A stretch of DNA of 64,000 bases, from contig PAPV01000019.1 in assembly GCA_002709075.1 (NCBI GenBank), positions 16,069 to 80,068 on the forward strand, written 5' to 3'. The notes beneath the pieces are model-generated. The model was given only the letters and a program-made list of their open reading frames with translations. It was not told the DNA's origin and did not search any database. Shown here in pieces: positions 9,928 through 19,297 of the stretch. Each line of letters begins with the position of its first letter. Position 1 is the first letter of the stretch. Source of the DNA: Rhodospirillaceae bacterium (GTDB lineage: Bacteria; Pseudomonadota; Alphaproteobacteria; MPNO01; UBA2964). The position numbers and the translations under genes are program-made.

Positions 9928-10507
9928 TATTTTTCCGTTTTCCCTTTCCATCAATTAAGATGAAGGCCATTGTGCAATACTCTTTTCCCCGATTTGCCCA
10001 TGCGTGATTTGTACCTCGCTGTACCATAACGTCACCTGGTTTCATTATTACTTCAGAGTCATCCAATAGCATGGTCATCTCGCCCGATAAGCAAATCGCA
10101 TAATCGACGGTCTCTGTTCTATGCATAAACGCATGCTTATTTGTTGATTTTTCTGTATTGTTTTCACCATGCTGAAGAGCACCCTTCGCCCCATATTCTT
10201 CAAATGCTTTCTTTGCTGTTTCATCATCCACCTGCTCTATTTGAGATTCCGGTGGAAATTCAATTAACCTGAATACAGTGCCGTTTGTCGGAGGCGGGAG
10301 TGGAAGGTCTACACTGGTTGCCTCTTTGGGTGAGTCATATCGCGCTGGAGCCGTTGTTGTAGTCCACATATTATGAAAAATTACACCTGGCCTGTTCGGA
10401 GTGGTTTTTACGCCTGGGGTTGGGCCATCAGCTATAATGATTGCTTTTCCATCGTCATCATGGCCGGTAACAATCCGTCTTATGCCAACAGGTTTTTTCG
10501 TATCCAT
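9908..10507 (-). CDS. Cupin-domain protein, paralogue of 4046-4513
   Basis: A 199-residue single-cupin protein. The cupin core is HAFMHRTETVDYAICLSGE followed by GDVMVQRGTNHAWANRG and ending AFILID. It shares the opening RRIVTGHD with the cupin at 4046-4513 but carries an insertion of about 40 residues before the core. The open frame extends to 10615, but that overlaps the upstream hydrolase; I chose the ATG at 10507, which has AAGAAAGA just upstream and matches the start of the paralogue. It sits 25 bases after the hydrolase and overlaps the arsC-like gene. Function beyond metal-binding cupin fold is unknown. Confidence 0.85.
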   Translation of the reverse strand: MDTKKPVGIRRIVTGHDDDGKAIIIADGPTPGVKTTPNRPGVIFHNMWTTTTAPARYDSPKEATSVDLPLPPPTNGTVFRLIEFPPESQIEQVDDETAKKAFEEYGAKGALQHGENNTEKSTNKHAFMHRTETVDYAICLSGEMTMLLDDSEVIMKPGDVMVQRGTNHAWANRGKEYCTMAFILIDGKGKRKNNDTNLS

Positions 10508-10532
10508 CAAAAATCTTTCTTTTAAGTTTTGT

Positions 10533-11330
10533 CTAAAGGCGTCTAAGGAATTCAAGAATCGCATTATTAAAACATTTTGGATTCTCCATGTTTGAAATAT
10601 GTCCACAGTTTTCAATCACATGCAATGTTGCACCTGATATTGAGTTGACGAGTGGTTGCATTATTTTTGGATTGGCCGCTGGGTCTTTGTCACCAGAAAT
10701 GAAGAACGTGGGTATTTTTATATTCCGGATAAGTTGTTCAAAGGCTACTTGTTGAAGAGCGTTGCAGCAGCCAATATAGCCTAGCATAGAAGTAGTACGA
10801 ACCATGCTGCAAATTTTTTCTATTACTGGCTTATTTTTTGGGTTAGCGGTGAACTCTGGTACAAACCATCGCTCGGCAGTTGGCATTGCCATTTTATCGA
10901 TTCCTATTTTTCCCGCCATTTTTATGCGTTCAGCCCACATTGCTGAAAATTCCGGCGAAGTTTGATATGGCATGTCGCACCCAATAAAAGCTGCCAATCT
11001 TTTTTCATGATTTAAGCATAATGAGAGCCCGGTTGCCCCACCCATTGAAAGACCACAAAAAACACTTTGTTTTACATCTAGTGCATCCCAGAGCGCCACA
11101 ACATCGTTGGCAAGCATGTCAAAGTTATAAGGCGGGTCTGAAGCTTCGCTACCTCCGTGGCCTCTCTGGTCATAACGTAGGACACGCCAACTATCGGATA
11201 GCAGTTCAACTTGGTCATCCCACATATGTATATTTGTCATTAGAGAGTTGGAAAAAGTTATCCAAGGAGCTTTTTCTGGCCCTGAAATATCATAATTAAA
11301 TTTAATACCGTTGGCCTCAATTTTTGGCAT
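10533..11330 (-). CDS. Alpha/beta hydrolase, 3-oxoadipate enol-lactonase-like
   Basis: A 265-residue alpha/beta hydrolase. The nucleophile is Ser95 in GLSMGGATG, the acid lies in SGDKDPAANP and the histidine in NCGHISNMENP, the same layout as PcaD-type enol-lactonases that open lactones in the beta-ketoadipate path. The segment RVLRYDQRGHGGSE is also typical of that group. No other beta-ketoadipate gene is in the window, so the lactonase role is only a family resemblance. It is first in a minus-strand run with the cupin, the arsC-like gene and the S9 peptidase. Confidence 0.88.
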   Translation of the reverse strand: MPKIEANGIKFNYDISGPEKAPWITFSNSLMTNIHMWDDQVELLSDSWRVLRYDQRGHGGSEASDPPYNFDMLANDVVALWDALDVKQSVFCGLSMGGATGLSLCLNHEKRLAAFIGCDMPYQTSPEFSAMWAERIKMAGKIGIDKMAMPTAERWFVPEFTANPKNKPVIEKICSMVRTTSMLGYIGCCNALQQVAFEQLIRNIKIPTFFISGDKDPAANPKIMQPLVNSISGATLHVIENCGHISNMENPKCFNNAILEFLRRL

Positions 11331-11596
11331 ATTTAGGTCTCCCAGAGGTTACGCAGGATATTTTGATAAGTGGTTTGGTTAAAACGGTCAATGTAATGTG
11401 TTAGAAAGTTTTAAAAGTATTCTTTTAATTAACTTAAAATAAACATCATGGGTTATAGCAAACAGCGTAATTTTAATGATCCTTATTTTGCACTCGCTTC
11501 TTGTTAAAATCTATTCTATCGGTCGACCTATTCGTTTTCCTGAGAAAATATAAGAGAATATTCAGGACAAACTCTATTTTGAGTGAAATAATTGCC

Positions 11597-12001
11597 TCAA
11601 TTTTTGCCACAGACTACTCGCATTTTTTCAGTGGGAACACCCAAAATTATTGCAAATCCTTCCCAATGTCTCACACCGCCACCACCCCCCCGCCCAGAGT
11701 TATACTCCCTTATTTTGACTTTGTATTCTGCAACGCCAGTACGCGTTTCCATTGGTACACTTAAAGCTTGCAAGGCCTGAATTTTAAGTGATACAGTATA
11801 AGTTGATTGCGCAACTTCTTTGGCTGTCGCGGATTGCCAATCAATGTAGTTATCTACGCCGCGATTGTTGGGTAAATCTTCCCGGACAAGAGGACAGTTG
11901 AAAGAGCATGCACTATCCGCATCTGTTATAGGTGGCAATGCTTGACGCCTGGTATCGATTAACTTAGCCGCATACATGGCCGAGCTCAGGCTTTCAGCCA
12001 A
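11597..12001 (-). CDS. Unrecognised 134-residue open frame, possible gene remnant
   Basis: I do not recognise this protein. The frame reads from a TTG at 12001 and includes a glycine run (GRGGGGG) near the end and four cysteines, with no signal peptide or membrane segment. Upstream on the same strand, around 12040-12110, a different frame encodes a protein-like stretch (DIKLYSPDGNDPAMRDQF) that would join this one by a one-base shift at a run of seven adenines (12036-12042 on the plus strand as T). That pattern is what a decayed or mis-sequenced gene would show. There is no clear ribosome-binding site. It may equally be chance open frame. Confidence 0.25.
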   Translation of the reverse strand: MAESLSSAMYAAKLIDTRRQALPPITDADSACSFNCPLVREDLPNNRGVDNYIDWQSATAKEVAQSTYTVSLKIQALQALSVPMETRTGVAEYKVKIREYNSGRGGGGGVRHWEGFAIILGVPTEKMRVVCGKN

Positions 12002-12448
12002 TAATGAACGCCACAGCTTACCCGCAATAACGTAATTTTTTTGCTACAAGCGGAAATTGATCACGCATTGCAGGATCGTTTCCATCTGGTGAATAAAGTT
12101 TTATGTCCGTCTGAGCAGAAGGTATCGGTCGGTTTTACATTGGCAATATACCAGCTTAAAATAGATCCAATCCGTTGCGTGTTAGCAGTGTGAAGAAGGG
12201 AGCTCTACCTTATTTGTATTTGCAGATACAATATCCGCATGCAAATGAGGGATGCCTACCACAACGGCATGAACTTAATGTCTTAATTTGTATTCATCAC
12301 AAAAAGCAACTTTGCTTCCTAAAGGGGTTGAGCTTCTTTTCAAAACTGCTTCTTACCGATACTTTTCGACATTAAAAGACCCTTGGACTATAATTATATT
12401 ACAAAATAGGCAAATATTCCGGCTAGTGACCAATAACGGTGGATTTAA
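12002..12448. other. Intergenic stretch upstream of the BisC-like gene
   Basis: No intact gene is visible. The left part holds the possible out-of-frame continuation of the remnant at 11597-12001. The right part should contain the promoter of the molybdoenzyme gene, but I cannot place boxes with confidence. Confidence 0.4.
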
Positions 12449-14758
12449 ATGGCTAATAGGCGTTATCTTAACCATTCTCATTGGGGTGCTTTTTGGGCTG
12501 AAGTCGACTCCAATCATGTTGTTGGTGTTAAACCATTTGAACAGGATCCTAACCCATCTCCCCTTATTGACTCGATACCAGGAGCAACTCATTCACAAAA
12601 TAGAGTGCATTCACCTATGGTCAGAAGAGGGTGGTTAGAAGGACGCGAAAGTACAACGGGGAAAGGTCGCGGTTGCGAACCTTTTGTAACACTCTCTTGG
12701 GAAAAAGCGCTCGATCTTGTTGCCGGTGAGCTGAATCGAGTTAAAAAACATTACGGGAATGAGTCAATCTTTGGCGGTTCATACGGCTGGTCGAGCGCAG
12801 GCATTTTTCATTGTGCACGCACCCAAGTAAGAAGATTTTTGTTTTCGTTTGGGGGTTGTACGGATCAATCTGCAAATTATAGTTTTGGATCTGCGACATT
12901 TTTCATACCTCATATAGTTGGTAACCTGCAATCAGTCACTGGACCAAATACCAGTTGGTCTGCAATACATAACAATTCCGATTTAGTAGTACTCTTTGGA
13001 GGAGTAAACATTGGAAATGGCCAAGTATCTCGTGGAGGAAGTGTTGCGCACTCCCTAGTGCCTTGGCTAAAAAAAATATCTGAAAAAGAAATTGATATAG
13101 TAAATGTTAGTCCGTGCCGTAATGATGTTCCTGATTTTATGGAAGCGGAATGGTTTTCAGTCGCACCCAATACCGATACAGCATTAATGCTTGCTTTAAC
13201 TCATACTCTTGTGAAAGAAAATTTACATGATGCAAAATTTCTTGATAAGTACTGTGTAGGTTTTGATTATGTATTTCAATATTTAATGGGTGATCTAGAT
13301 GGGCAAATCAAAGATGCCGAATGGGCCGAAAAGATTACTAGGATTAAATCGAGTCGTATTAAAACGTTAGCACGTCGCATGGCATCTGGGCGCACTTTTC
13401 TGTCCGCAACTTGGTCGCTCCAGCGAGGAGATCATGGCGAAATGCCATATTGGGCTTTGATACTGCTCGCGAGCGCGTTGGGTCAGATTGGTCAACCCGG
13501 TGGAGGTTTTGCTTTCGGTCATGGATCCGGTGCGGGCATGGGAGATGAGCGTCCTTTGTTTAATCCCCCATCGCTCAGCATGGGGAGGAATCCCATTAAC
13601 TTTGCAATACCTGCTGCTCGTCTTGCCGACGCATTGTTAATGCCAGGGAAAGAGATAGATCACAACGGTAAGAAACTGATTTATCCTGATATCAAACTTG
13701 TTTATTGGGCCGGAGGCAACCCCTTTCATCATCATCAGGATCTGAACAGGCTGGTTCGGGCTTGGAGAAATCCTGAAACAATTATTGTGCATGAACCTTG
13801 GTGGACAGCCGCTGCAAGGCATGCCGATATTATCTTGCCGGCAACCACTTCACTTGAACGAAATGACATAGGAGCAGCTAGTCGTGATCCGTATTTAGTG
13901 AAAATGGAAAAAGCAATTCAACCAGTAGGAGAAGCACGAAATGATTTCGATATATTCTCTGAACTTGCAGGTAAACTGGATTGTAAAGAACAGTTTACCG
14001 AAGGTCGCGGCGAGAGGGAATGGCTGCGTTTTTTATATAATTCCTGCCGTCAGGGTGCAGCTCAAAAGAATGTCTCGATGCCAGAATTCGAGGCCTTTTG
14101 GAAAACTGGTTATTATCAAATTCCCAAAAGAGAATCAGAATTCACTCTTTTTCAAGATTTTCGTTCTGATCCGATAAAGTTCAAACTTCGTACGCCTTCG
14201 GGTAGGATTGAATTATATTCAAAAAGAATTGAGAGATTTGAATATGATGATTGTCCACCTCATCCGGCATGGATAGAACCAACTGAGTGGCTAGGTGCTG
14301 ACAAAGCCGAAATATATCCCCTTCATATGATTTCTTCTCAGCCTCGAACACGGCTTCATAGCCAGATGGATGGTCAGGGGGTTGCTTTAAAATCAAAAAT
14401 ATCTGGAAGGGAGCCTGTATATATTAATCCAGGTGATGCTAAGATCCGCAATATCACCTCCGGGGATCTGGTTCGCGTGTTCAACGACCGGGGTGCATGT
14501 CTTGCTGGGGCTGTTATTACAGAAAACATGATGAGTGGGGTAATTCGATTAATGACAGGAGCATGGTTTGCACCAGCGGAAAAGGGCTCTGACAGTACAA
14601 CTTGCTTACATGGAAACCCGAATATGCTCACAATTGATAAGGGGACATCAAAACTATCACAAGCCCCAATCGCACAAACCGCACTTGTCGAGATTGAGAA
14701 ATATCGAAAATATGCGGACAAAGTAGATGTGTTTTCGCCACCAGAGGTCGATGGGTAA
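12449..14758 (+). CDS. BisC/DMSO-reductase-family molybdopterin oxidoreductase, cytoplasmic type
   Basis: A 769-residue member of the DMSO reductase superfamily, closest by eye to BisC/TorA-type reductases that use bis-molybdopterin guanine dinucleotide to reduce S- or N-oxides. The N-terminus begins directly with SHWGAFWAEV and lacks a twin-arginine signal, so a cytoplasmic location is inferred. The expected molybdenum ligand is Ser116 in GGSYGWSSAG. Further family stretches are YWAGGNPFHHHQDLNRLVRAW, VHEPWWTAAARHADIILPAT and the C-terminal cofactor-binding domain from SSQPRTRLHSQ. No N-terminal iron-sulfur cysteine motif is present. GGTGGA stands five bases before the ATG. A role in repairing oxidised biotin or methionine sulfoxide fits BisC but is not proven. 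Confidence 0.92.
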   Translation: MANRRYLNHSHWGAFWAEVDSNHVVGVKPFEQDPNPSPLIDSIPGATHSQNRVHSPMVRRGWLEGRESTTGKGRGCEPFVTLSWEKALDLVAGELNRVKKHYGNESIFGGSYGWSSAGIFHCARTQVRRFLFSFGGCTDQSANYSFGSATFFIPHIVGNLQSVTGPNTSWSAIHNNSDLVVLFGGVNIGNGQVSRGGSVAHSLVPWLKKISEKEIDIVNVSPCRNDVPDFMEAEWFSVAPNTDTALMLALTHTLVKENLHDAKFLDKYCVGFDYVFQYLMGDLDGQIKDAEWAEKITRIKSSRIKTLARRMASGRTFLSATWSLQRGDHGEMPYWALILLASALGQIGQPGGGFAFGHGSGAGMGDERPLFNPPSLSMGRNPINFAIPAARLADALLMPGKEIDHNGKKLIYPDIKLVYWAGGNPFHHHQDLNRLVRAWRNPETIIVHEPWWTAAARHADIILPATTSLERNDIGAASRDPYLVKMEKAIQPVGEARNDFDIFSELAGKLDCKEQFTEGRGEREWLRFLYNSCRQGAAQKNVSMPEFEAFWKTGYYQIPKRESEFTLFQDFRSDPIKFKLRTPSGRIELYSKRIERFEYDDCPPHPAWIEPTEWLGADKAEIYPLHMISSQPRTRLHSQMDGQGVALKSKISGREPVYINPGDAKIRNITSGDLVRVFNDRGACLAGAVITENMMSGVIRLMTGAWFAPAEKGSDSTTCLHGNPNMLTIDKGTSKLSQAPIAQTALVEIEKYRKYADKVDVFSPPEVDG

Positions 14759-14910
14759 GGTTAGTCATGCAATTGTTAAATTTTTTTGGAACACTATTTT
14801 GATTTAAAGAAATCAAAAAAATAACTCATGACAACTTATTTTTATGTTCACCCTACTTAATCAAACCTAGCGCGAGTGCTGATTGTATTTTGGCTTATTT
14901 GGAGAAAAAG

Positions 14911-15225
14911 ATGCTTTACATATGTTATGGTGTGGACGGGCCCGATGGCAAAGAGAAGCGCGATGGTGCTCGACAAGAACATTTTGAATATTTACGATCT
15001 AATCAAGATATTTTGGTTCTCGGCGGCGCTACGTTAGCTGATGAGTCGGATGATCGAACAGGCAGTGTTTTAATAATAAATGTAAAGAATCGGGCAGCAG
15101 CTGATCTGTTCGCCGATGGTGAACCATTGAGAAGGGCTGGTGTGTTTGCGTCTTATTCTGTAACCCGAATGCGGCGCGGGCAATGGTTTCCTGATAACGC
15201 TCCTGATACACCGGAGGGAAATTAA
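14911..15225 (+). CDS. YciI-like (YCII-related) protein
   Basis: A 104-residue ferredoxin-like dimeric-barrel protein of the YCII group, recognised from LYICYGVDGPDG near the start and the pattern HFEYLRSN, LVLGGATL and DLFADGEPLRRAGVF. Such proteins are small enzymes or accessory domains, and a few cleave chlorinated aromatics, but most have no known reaction. I chose the ATG at 14911, which has GGAG at 14901-14904 with six-base spacing, over the earlier TTG at 14890. It lies about 150 bases after the BisC-like gene and is followed by a clear terminator. Confidence 0.8.
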   Translation: MLYICYGVDGPDGKEKRDGARQEHFEYLRSNQDILVLGGATLADESDDRTGSVLIINVKNRAAADLFADGEPLRRAGVFASYSVTRMRRGQWFPDNAPDTPEGN

Positions 15226-15309
15226 ATTTTATACTTTTATTCGTTGTATTTTACGTCGTTGGTCAAATTGGCAGAGGCACATGTTGTTATTTTCATTTAA
15301 CCTGCAAAC

Positions 15310-15345
15310 ACCATTACTTTGGAGCTAAGTAATGGTTTGTTTTTA
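15310..15345 (+). terminator. Rho-independent terminator after the YciI-like gene
   Basis: A perfect nine-base inverted repeat, CCATTACTT at 15311-15319 and AAGTAATGG at 15327-15335, encloses a seven-base loop, with a further A-T pair at the base. It is followed by a T-rich tail (TTTGTTTTTAT). It lies 85 bases past the stop of the YciI-like gene and would end the transcript that carries the BisC-like gene. Confidence 0.75.
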
Positions 15346-15799
15346 TAACTGATCAGTATCTAAAAAAGTTTGATTGAGCTCAAGGGGTTATAATAGAGGC
15401 TAAAACCAGCAGAGATTAACGGCACTAGATTAAAAAACTTGCTAAAAAAAATGCCGCGCGAGTATTGAAACAACAAAACAGATTTTTGCGATACTTTCAG
15501 CAGAGCACGAACCGAAGATACTGTTGTTTGTAGTTAGAATATTTTAGCTCGATGATATACGTGCCCTAACATTGATTGTGTTCAAGGAAAAATTTTCAAA
15601 CTATTAGAATAAATCGTCAATGCATGCTGAAAGTTCCTCCGGCTAAAACGGATAACTAAATTGGAAAACGGTTACCTTTCAAAATTTCAAGGAATTACTG
15701 CAAATTATGCCAAGTGCAGATGATGTGCCTACACAGGTTCAGGTACATCAATTACTTGAGAAAAATCATACATGTTTTTTTGTAAACAAAAGCAATTAA
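15346..15799. other. Intergenic stretch with no recognised gene
   Basis: Between the terminator and the convergent permease gene I see no open frame of note, no tRNA and no clear repeat. The content is AT-rich. Confidence 0.4.
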
Positions 15800-16534
15800 T
15801 CAAATACTGAGGGCCTTAGAATTATCAAACGCAACATAGGTGCCAAGAATAATCGTTGCTGTTCCAATCGTAACTTGCAGTGTTGTGTTGGTAAAATTTA
15901 ATGCTTTAAGTGACCAAGTTATAGGGACAGCAATTACAGCGGATAAAGCCATCATACCCATTAAAGAACCTATGCCAAATATAAAAATGTACAGAAGACC
16001 AAGTGGCACAGAATGGACTGTTGTTGCGGTCAAAACTAATAATGCTGCCGATCCGGCTAAACCATGAACCATCCCTACTATTATTGTACGCACAGGAACC
16101 TTATACGTATGGGTATGTCTGTGAAAACCATAATTATGCGGTTTTTTTTCATAGCGATGCGAATGCACATGAAAATGATTGGTACCATCTTCATGAAGGT
16201 GTTGATGGAAATGTATACGTTCTCGAGCAATAACAAAAATTAGTTTTCCACCGATCCCCATCAGCATAATTCCAACTATTAATTCAATGCAGTTTTCCAG
16301 CGTTTTGTTAAATGTTAAACCCAAAATAACAAAAAAACCAGCGACAAGACCTAATGTAACCGTATGTCCAACCCCCCAGAAGGCACCATGGGTAACGATT
16401 TTTCGTAATGTATTTTGACGAGCTGCAATACTGGAAACTGCGGCAACATGGTCTGCCTCTAAAGCATGCTGCATACCAATCATCAAACCAAGAAAAAGGA
16501 TGCCAACTCCACTATCTGAAAATATGTCCAGCAT
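15800..16534 (-). CDS. NiCoT/UreH-like nickel or cobalt permease with histidine-rich loop
   Basis: A 244-residue inner-membrane protein with about six hydrophobic segments. Transmembrane segment one carries HALEADH (residues 23-29), the H-x4-D-H signature of nickel/cobalt transporters. A cytoplasmic or periplasmic loop at about 105-150 holds many histidines (HFHQHLHED, HFHVHSHRY, HRHTHTY), suited to metal capture. A frame start lies at 16588, but the ATG at 16534 has AAGGA five bases upstream and is preferred. Related UreH/TauE-like proteins also occur beside urease genes; no urease is seen here. The cobalt-type hydratase at 27472-28463 is a possible customer, which is inference only. Confidence 0.85.
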   Translation of the reverse strand: MLDIFSDSGVGILFLGLMIGMQHALEADHVAAVSSIAARQNTLRKIVTHGAFWGVGHTVTLGLVAGFFVILGLTFNKTLENCIELIVGIMLMGIGGKLIFVIARERIHFHQHLHEDGTNHFHVHSHRYEKKPHNYGFHRHTHTYKVPVRTIIVGMVHGLAGSAALLVLTATTVHSVPLGLLYIFIFGIGSLMGMMALSAVIAVPITWSLKALNFTNTTLQVTIGTATIILGTYVAFDNSKALSI

Positions 16535-16607
16535 CAATTCCTTTTTCCTTTCATTTGGAAGATAAGAAGTTGATGGGTATAGCCCCAAAGTGTATGGTTC
16601 GGCAAGC

Positions 16608-17468
16608 TCAGCGTTTAGTCATTTTTTTCCAACGGTTGCCGACGAGGCACATGACCTTAGCTATCGTAAGCTGCCTACGCAAAAAATTTCCGGCATGTGA
16701 AAAATTTTGATCTGTGAGTTGTTTAAATTTGCGTGAGCTAGAAGAAATACCCGCTTTACTCAATGCGGCTAAAAGAGTCGATGGATCAGTAGAAAATGAG
16801 CGCCCTCTTCGTGGAGCGCCTGCCACATGTACCCCAATTACTCTGCCTTCTCTATCTACCCATGGACCTCCAGAAATACCACCGAGATCTGTTCCAGCGT
16901 CTGGAATACGTCGAATTTGTGTAAATGCAATTACTGGTTCAATTGTTGAATATCGACCATAGGCTCTCATTTTTGCTCGACCGATTATCTTTCCAAACAC
17001 GTCGCCAGGTTTACCCCTGGGATAACCAAACGACCAACCCATTTGGCCAATTCGCAATCCATCTGCAGAAACTGGTAAGGCTGGCGCAGCTAATTTCGTT
17101 CGAAATATGCTAATATCTGCGTTTCTTTCTTGAGTTAATTGGCTAACTGGTAACCCTTTTCCTATTTCTGTGTTTAAAATGATAATATCACAACCTGTAG
17201 TGACGTGGCGAGCTGTTACCCAGATGCCATCTCCAACAGAAAATGCGGTTCCTGTTGAACTAAAGTTTTTCATATCGATTTTGACATCGAAAGTTGGTGC
17301 GTTTGCATAAGCAGGTGGCAATTCTGGTTTTGCGAACTTTTCTGAGTTTGGTGGATTGAAAATATTTGGGTTGGGCCGTCGGACTTCATTATCAGTATCT
17401 GATAGGACTTTGCTTAAAATTGCAAATATCACCAGGGCAAATAAGGCAACTTTGTCTATAATCCTCAT
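16608..17468 (-). CDS. Membrane-anchored trypsin-like serine protease
   Basis: A 286-residue protein with an N-terminal hydrophobic helix (residues 5-24) that serves as signal or membrane anchor, then a proline-rich linker and a trypsin-like domain. The catalytic triad is seen as His88 (TARHV), Asp118 (NADISIFR) and Ser199 (GISGGPWVD). This places it in the periplasm or on the periplasmic face. It lacks a PDZ domain, so it is not a full DegP homologue. Its ATG overlaps the stop of the DUF350 gene by one base (TAATG), so the two are translationally coupled. Target proteins are unknown. Confidence 0.88.
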   Translation of the reverse strand: MRIIDKVALFALVIFAILSKVLSDTDNEVRRPNPNIFNPPNSEKFAKPELPPAYANAPTFDVKIDMKNFSSTGTAFSVGDGIWVTARHVTTGCDIIILNTEIGKGLPVSQLTQERNADISIFRTKLAAPALPVSADGLRIGQMGWSFGYPRGKPGDVFGKIIGRAKMRAYGRYSTIEPVIAFTQIRRIPDAGTDLGGISGGPWVDREGRVIGVHVAGAPRRGRSFSTDPSTLLAALSKAGISSSSRKFKQLTDQNFSHAGNFLRRQLTIAKVMCLVGNRWKKMTKR

Positions 17469-17878
17469 TATCCAACAGCAGCAGCATTGATCATTGCAAT
17501 GGAAAGTTTTATTCCTGCAACCAAAGAAGCTGCGCTTACTTCTCCAGATTGTATTCGACCTGGTAGGTCCCGAAGCAGAACATCACTTATTCGGTAGGCA
17601 AAGAGCTGAATTGCCAATGTAACGCAGCCCCATATTAATATATCCCAAACGTTTACACTTCTTGCCATGCATACTGCGAGTGGAATTGCTAATCCTATTA
17701 GTGCAGCAGAGAATGAGATCGCGGCCGCTACATTCCCACCTCTTATGAGATCAAGTTCATGATAAGGTGTAACTAAGTGATAAAGAGCTGCCCCCACTGT
17801 TAACATTACCATAGTAACCATCAAATGAAGAAGCAGGATTGGAAATCCTGCAAGAAAGCTTTGTAACACTGGATCCAT
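17468..17878 (-). CDS. DUF350 family inner-membrane protein
   Basis: A 136-residue hydrophobic protein with about four membrane helices, recognised as DUF350 by the first helix, the AISFSAALIGLAIPLAV segment and the RDLPGRIQSGEVSAASLVAGIKL stretch near the end. The family has no assigned activity. It overlaps the membrane-anchored protease by one base, a pairing that suggests a shared envelope role. AAGGAAG stands six bases before the ATG. Confidence 0.85.
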   Translation of the reverse strand: MDPVLQSFLAGFPILLLHLMVTMVMLTVGAALYHLVTPYHELDLIRGGNVAAAISFSAALIGLAIPLAVCMARSVNVWDILIWGCVTLAIQLFAYRISDVLLRDLPGRIQSGEVSAASLVAGIKLSIAMINAAAVG

Positions 17879-18289
17879 TTTTTCTTCCTTTGCTGTTTTG
17901 GTTTACAATGATGGATCAATTAAAATTTTCTCGACTATTTTTCTTTTGGTGTAATACCATTGCAATACTAAAGTATCTCAAAATTACTTAAATATATTTT
18001 TAGAGGTTATTACAAACGTTAAAAACCTCATGAAATTGCTTTAATTCTATTTAAGAGACTTAGAACTGTGCCATAATAAAAATACCGTACCTAGTTTTAT
18101 TGTTAATCGAATTTCCTTAACCAACTTATCTTGCATACCGTTTTTTGATGAAGAAAAAACAAAAATGGGGGCCTCTATGATTTTTTTAAGTTTGGAGAAT
18201 TAGTTAGAATTTATATAGAAAAAACTAAAAGTGACAGCGTACTAAAATTATTTAATCTAGTGCTTATAGATAAACAATGGAGACAGGTT
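17879..18289. other. Divergent intergenic region
   Basis: This 410-base AT-rich gap lies between the divergent DUF350 and ornithine-cyclodeaminase-like genes and must hold both promoters. A six-base inverted repeat (GAGGTT and AACCTC near 18003-18030) has a long loop and is weak. I place nothing else. Confidence 0.4.
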
Positions 18290-19297
18290 ATGACATTGGA
18301 TAGTGTTTTATTTATCCCGTATAGACAAACTCTGGATTTACTCTCAATTTCAGAGGCTATGGATGTGTGTGAAAACGTGTATCATATGCATGCGAATAAT
18401 AAAGTCCAGTGGTCCCATCCACCAAGTTGGAAGTTAGATGTTGATGCGCCTTGGCATAACCATTGGCATGTAAAAGGCGCATTTTTACCTGAAATTCCAA
18501 CCACTGGCGTACGTTTGTACAATTATTATGATAATGGAACGAGGAATACTGTTGGACAGTTGGAGTGTGCTAGATATATCATATTAACGGATCCCCAGAC
18601 TGCACGATCCAAAGCAATTATTGAAGAACACTGGACATACGCAATTCGTTCAGCTGCGGCCGCAATTTTACCCCTAAAGTGGCTTGCGCCAAAAAGAACA
18701 AAAGTATTGGGATTGGTTGGTGTTGGTACAATGGGGATTAATTGCCTTCGCTGCTTGCTTACTATGTTCGATTTTGAAAAAATTATGTGTACCTCGCGGC
18801 GCGTTGAAACACGAGAGAAATTTGCACAAAAATGGTCAACAGAACTTGGTATCCCAGTTTATCCAGTGGAAACAATTGAAGAAGTTGTTCGTTCTTCAGA
18901 TATAGGAGTGGGTGGAACTACAAGCAATGACATTGTTGCAAAAGAAAACTGGGTTAAAGATGGCGCAACTTACATTTCGCTCTCACGGCGTGAGATGGAT
19001 CCTGGAGGTTGGGCAAACTTTGACAAGGTAGTAATTGATGGCTGGGATGTAAACATCATCACACCTGAATTTAGAGCTATGATTGAAAGTGGGAAGTTTA
19101 GTCGTGAGGAACTTCACGGAGAAATTTGTGATGTTGTTAGCGGCCAAGTGTCGGGTCGTGAAAATGATCATGAGAGAATATTAATCCACACTACAGGTCT
19201 TGTTAGTCAAGATATTGCCATCTGCGATTTTGTGTATAAAAAGGCTAAAGCAGCGGGACTTGGGATTAATTTGCCGCCAACAGACCAACTTGATTGA
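18290..19297 (+). CDS. Ornithine cyclodeaminase / mu-crystallin family protein
   Basis: A 335-residue NAD(P)-binding protein of the ornithine cyclodeaminase/mu-crystallin family, whose members deaminate ornithine, reduce imines or dehydrogenate amino acids. The Rossmann motif is LVGVGTMGINCLRCL at about 150-164, followed by RRVETREKFAQKW, and the segment GGTTSNDIV is the family counterpart of the substrate-site loop. Four open codon positions precede the chosen ATG at 18290, which has GGAGACAGG upstream. Substrate cannot be told from sequence. It is alone on its transcript as far as I can see. Confidence 0.85.
   Translation: MTLDSVLFIPYRQTLDLLSISEAMDVCENVYHMHANNKVQWSHPPSWKLDVDAPWHNHWHVKGAFLPEIPTTGVRLYNYYDNGTRNTVGQLECARYIILTDPQTARSKAIIEEHWTYAIRSAAAAILPLKWLAPKRTKVLGLVGVGTMGINCLRCLLTMFDFEKIMCTSRRVETREKFAQKWSTELGIPVYPVETIEEVVRSSDIGVGGTTSNDIVAKENWVKDGATYISLSRREMDPGGWANFDKVVIDGWDVNIITPEFRAMIESGKFSREELHGEICDVVSGQVSGRENDHERILIHTTGLVSQDIAICDFVYKKAKAAGLGINLPPTDQLD

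Noticed and set aside
12288..12638. Plus-strand 116-residue open frame before and over the BisC-like start
   Set aside because: It overlaps the BisC-like gene in another frame and looks like a chance frame with hydrophobic bias.
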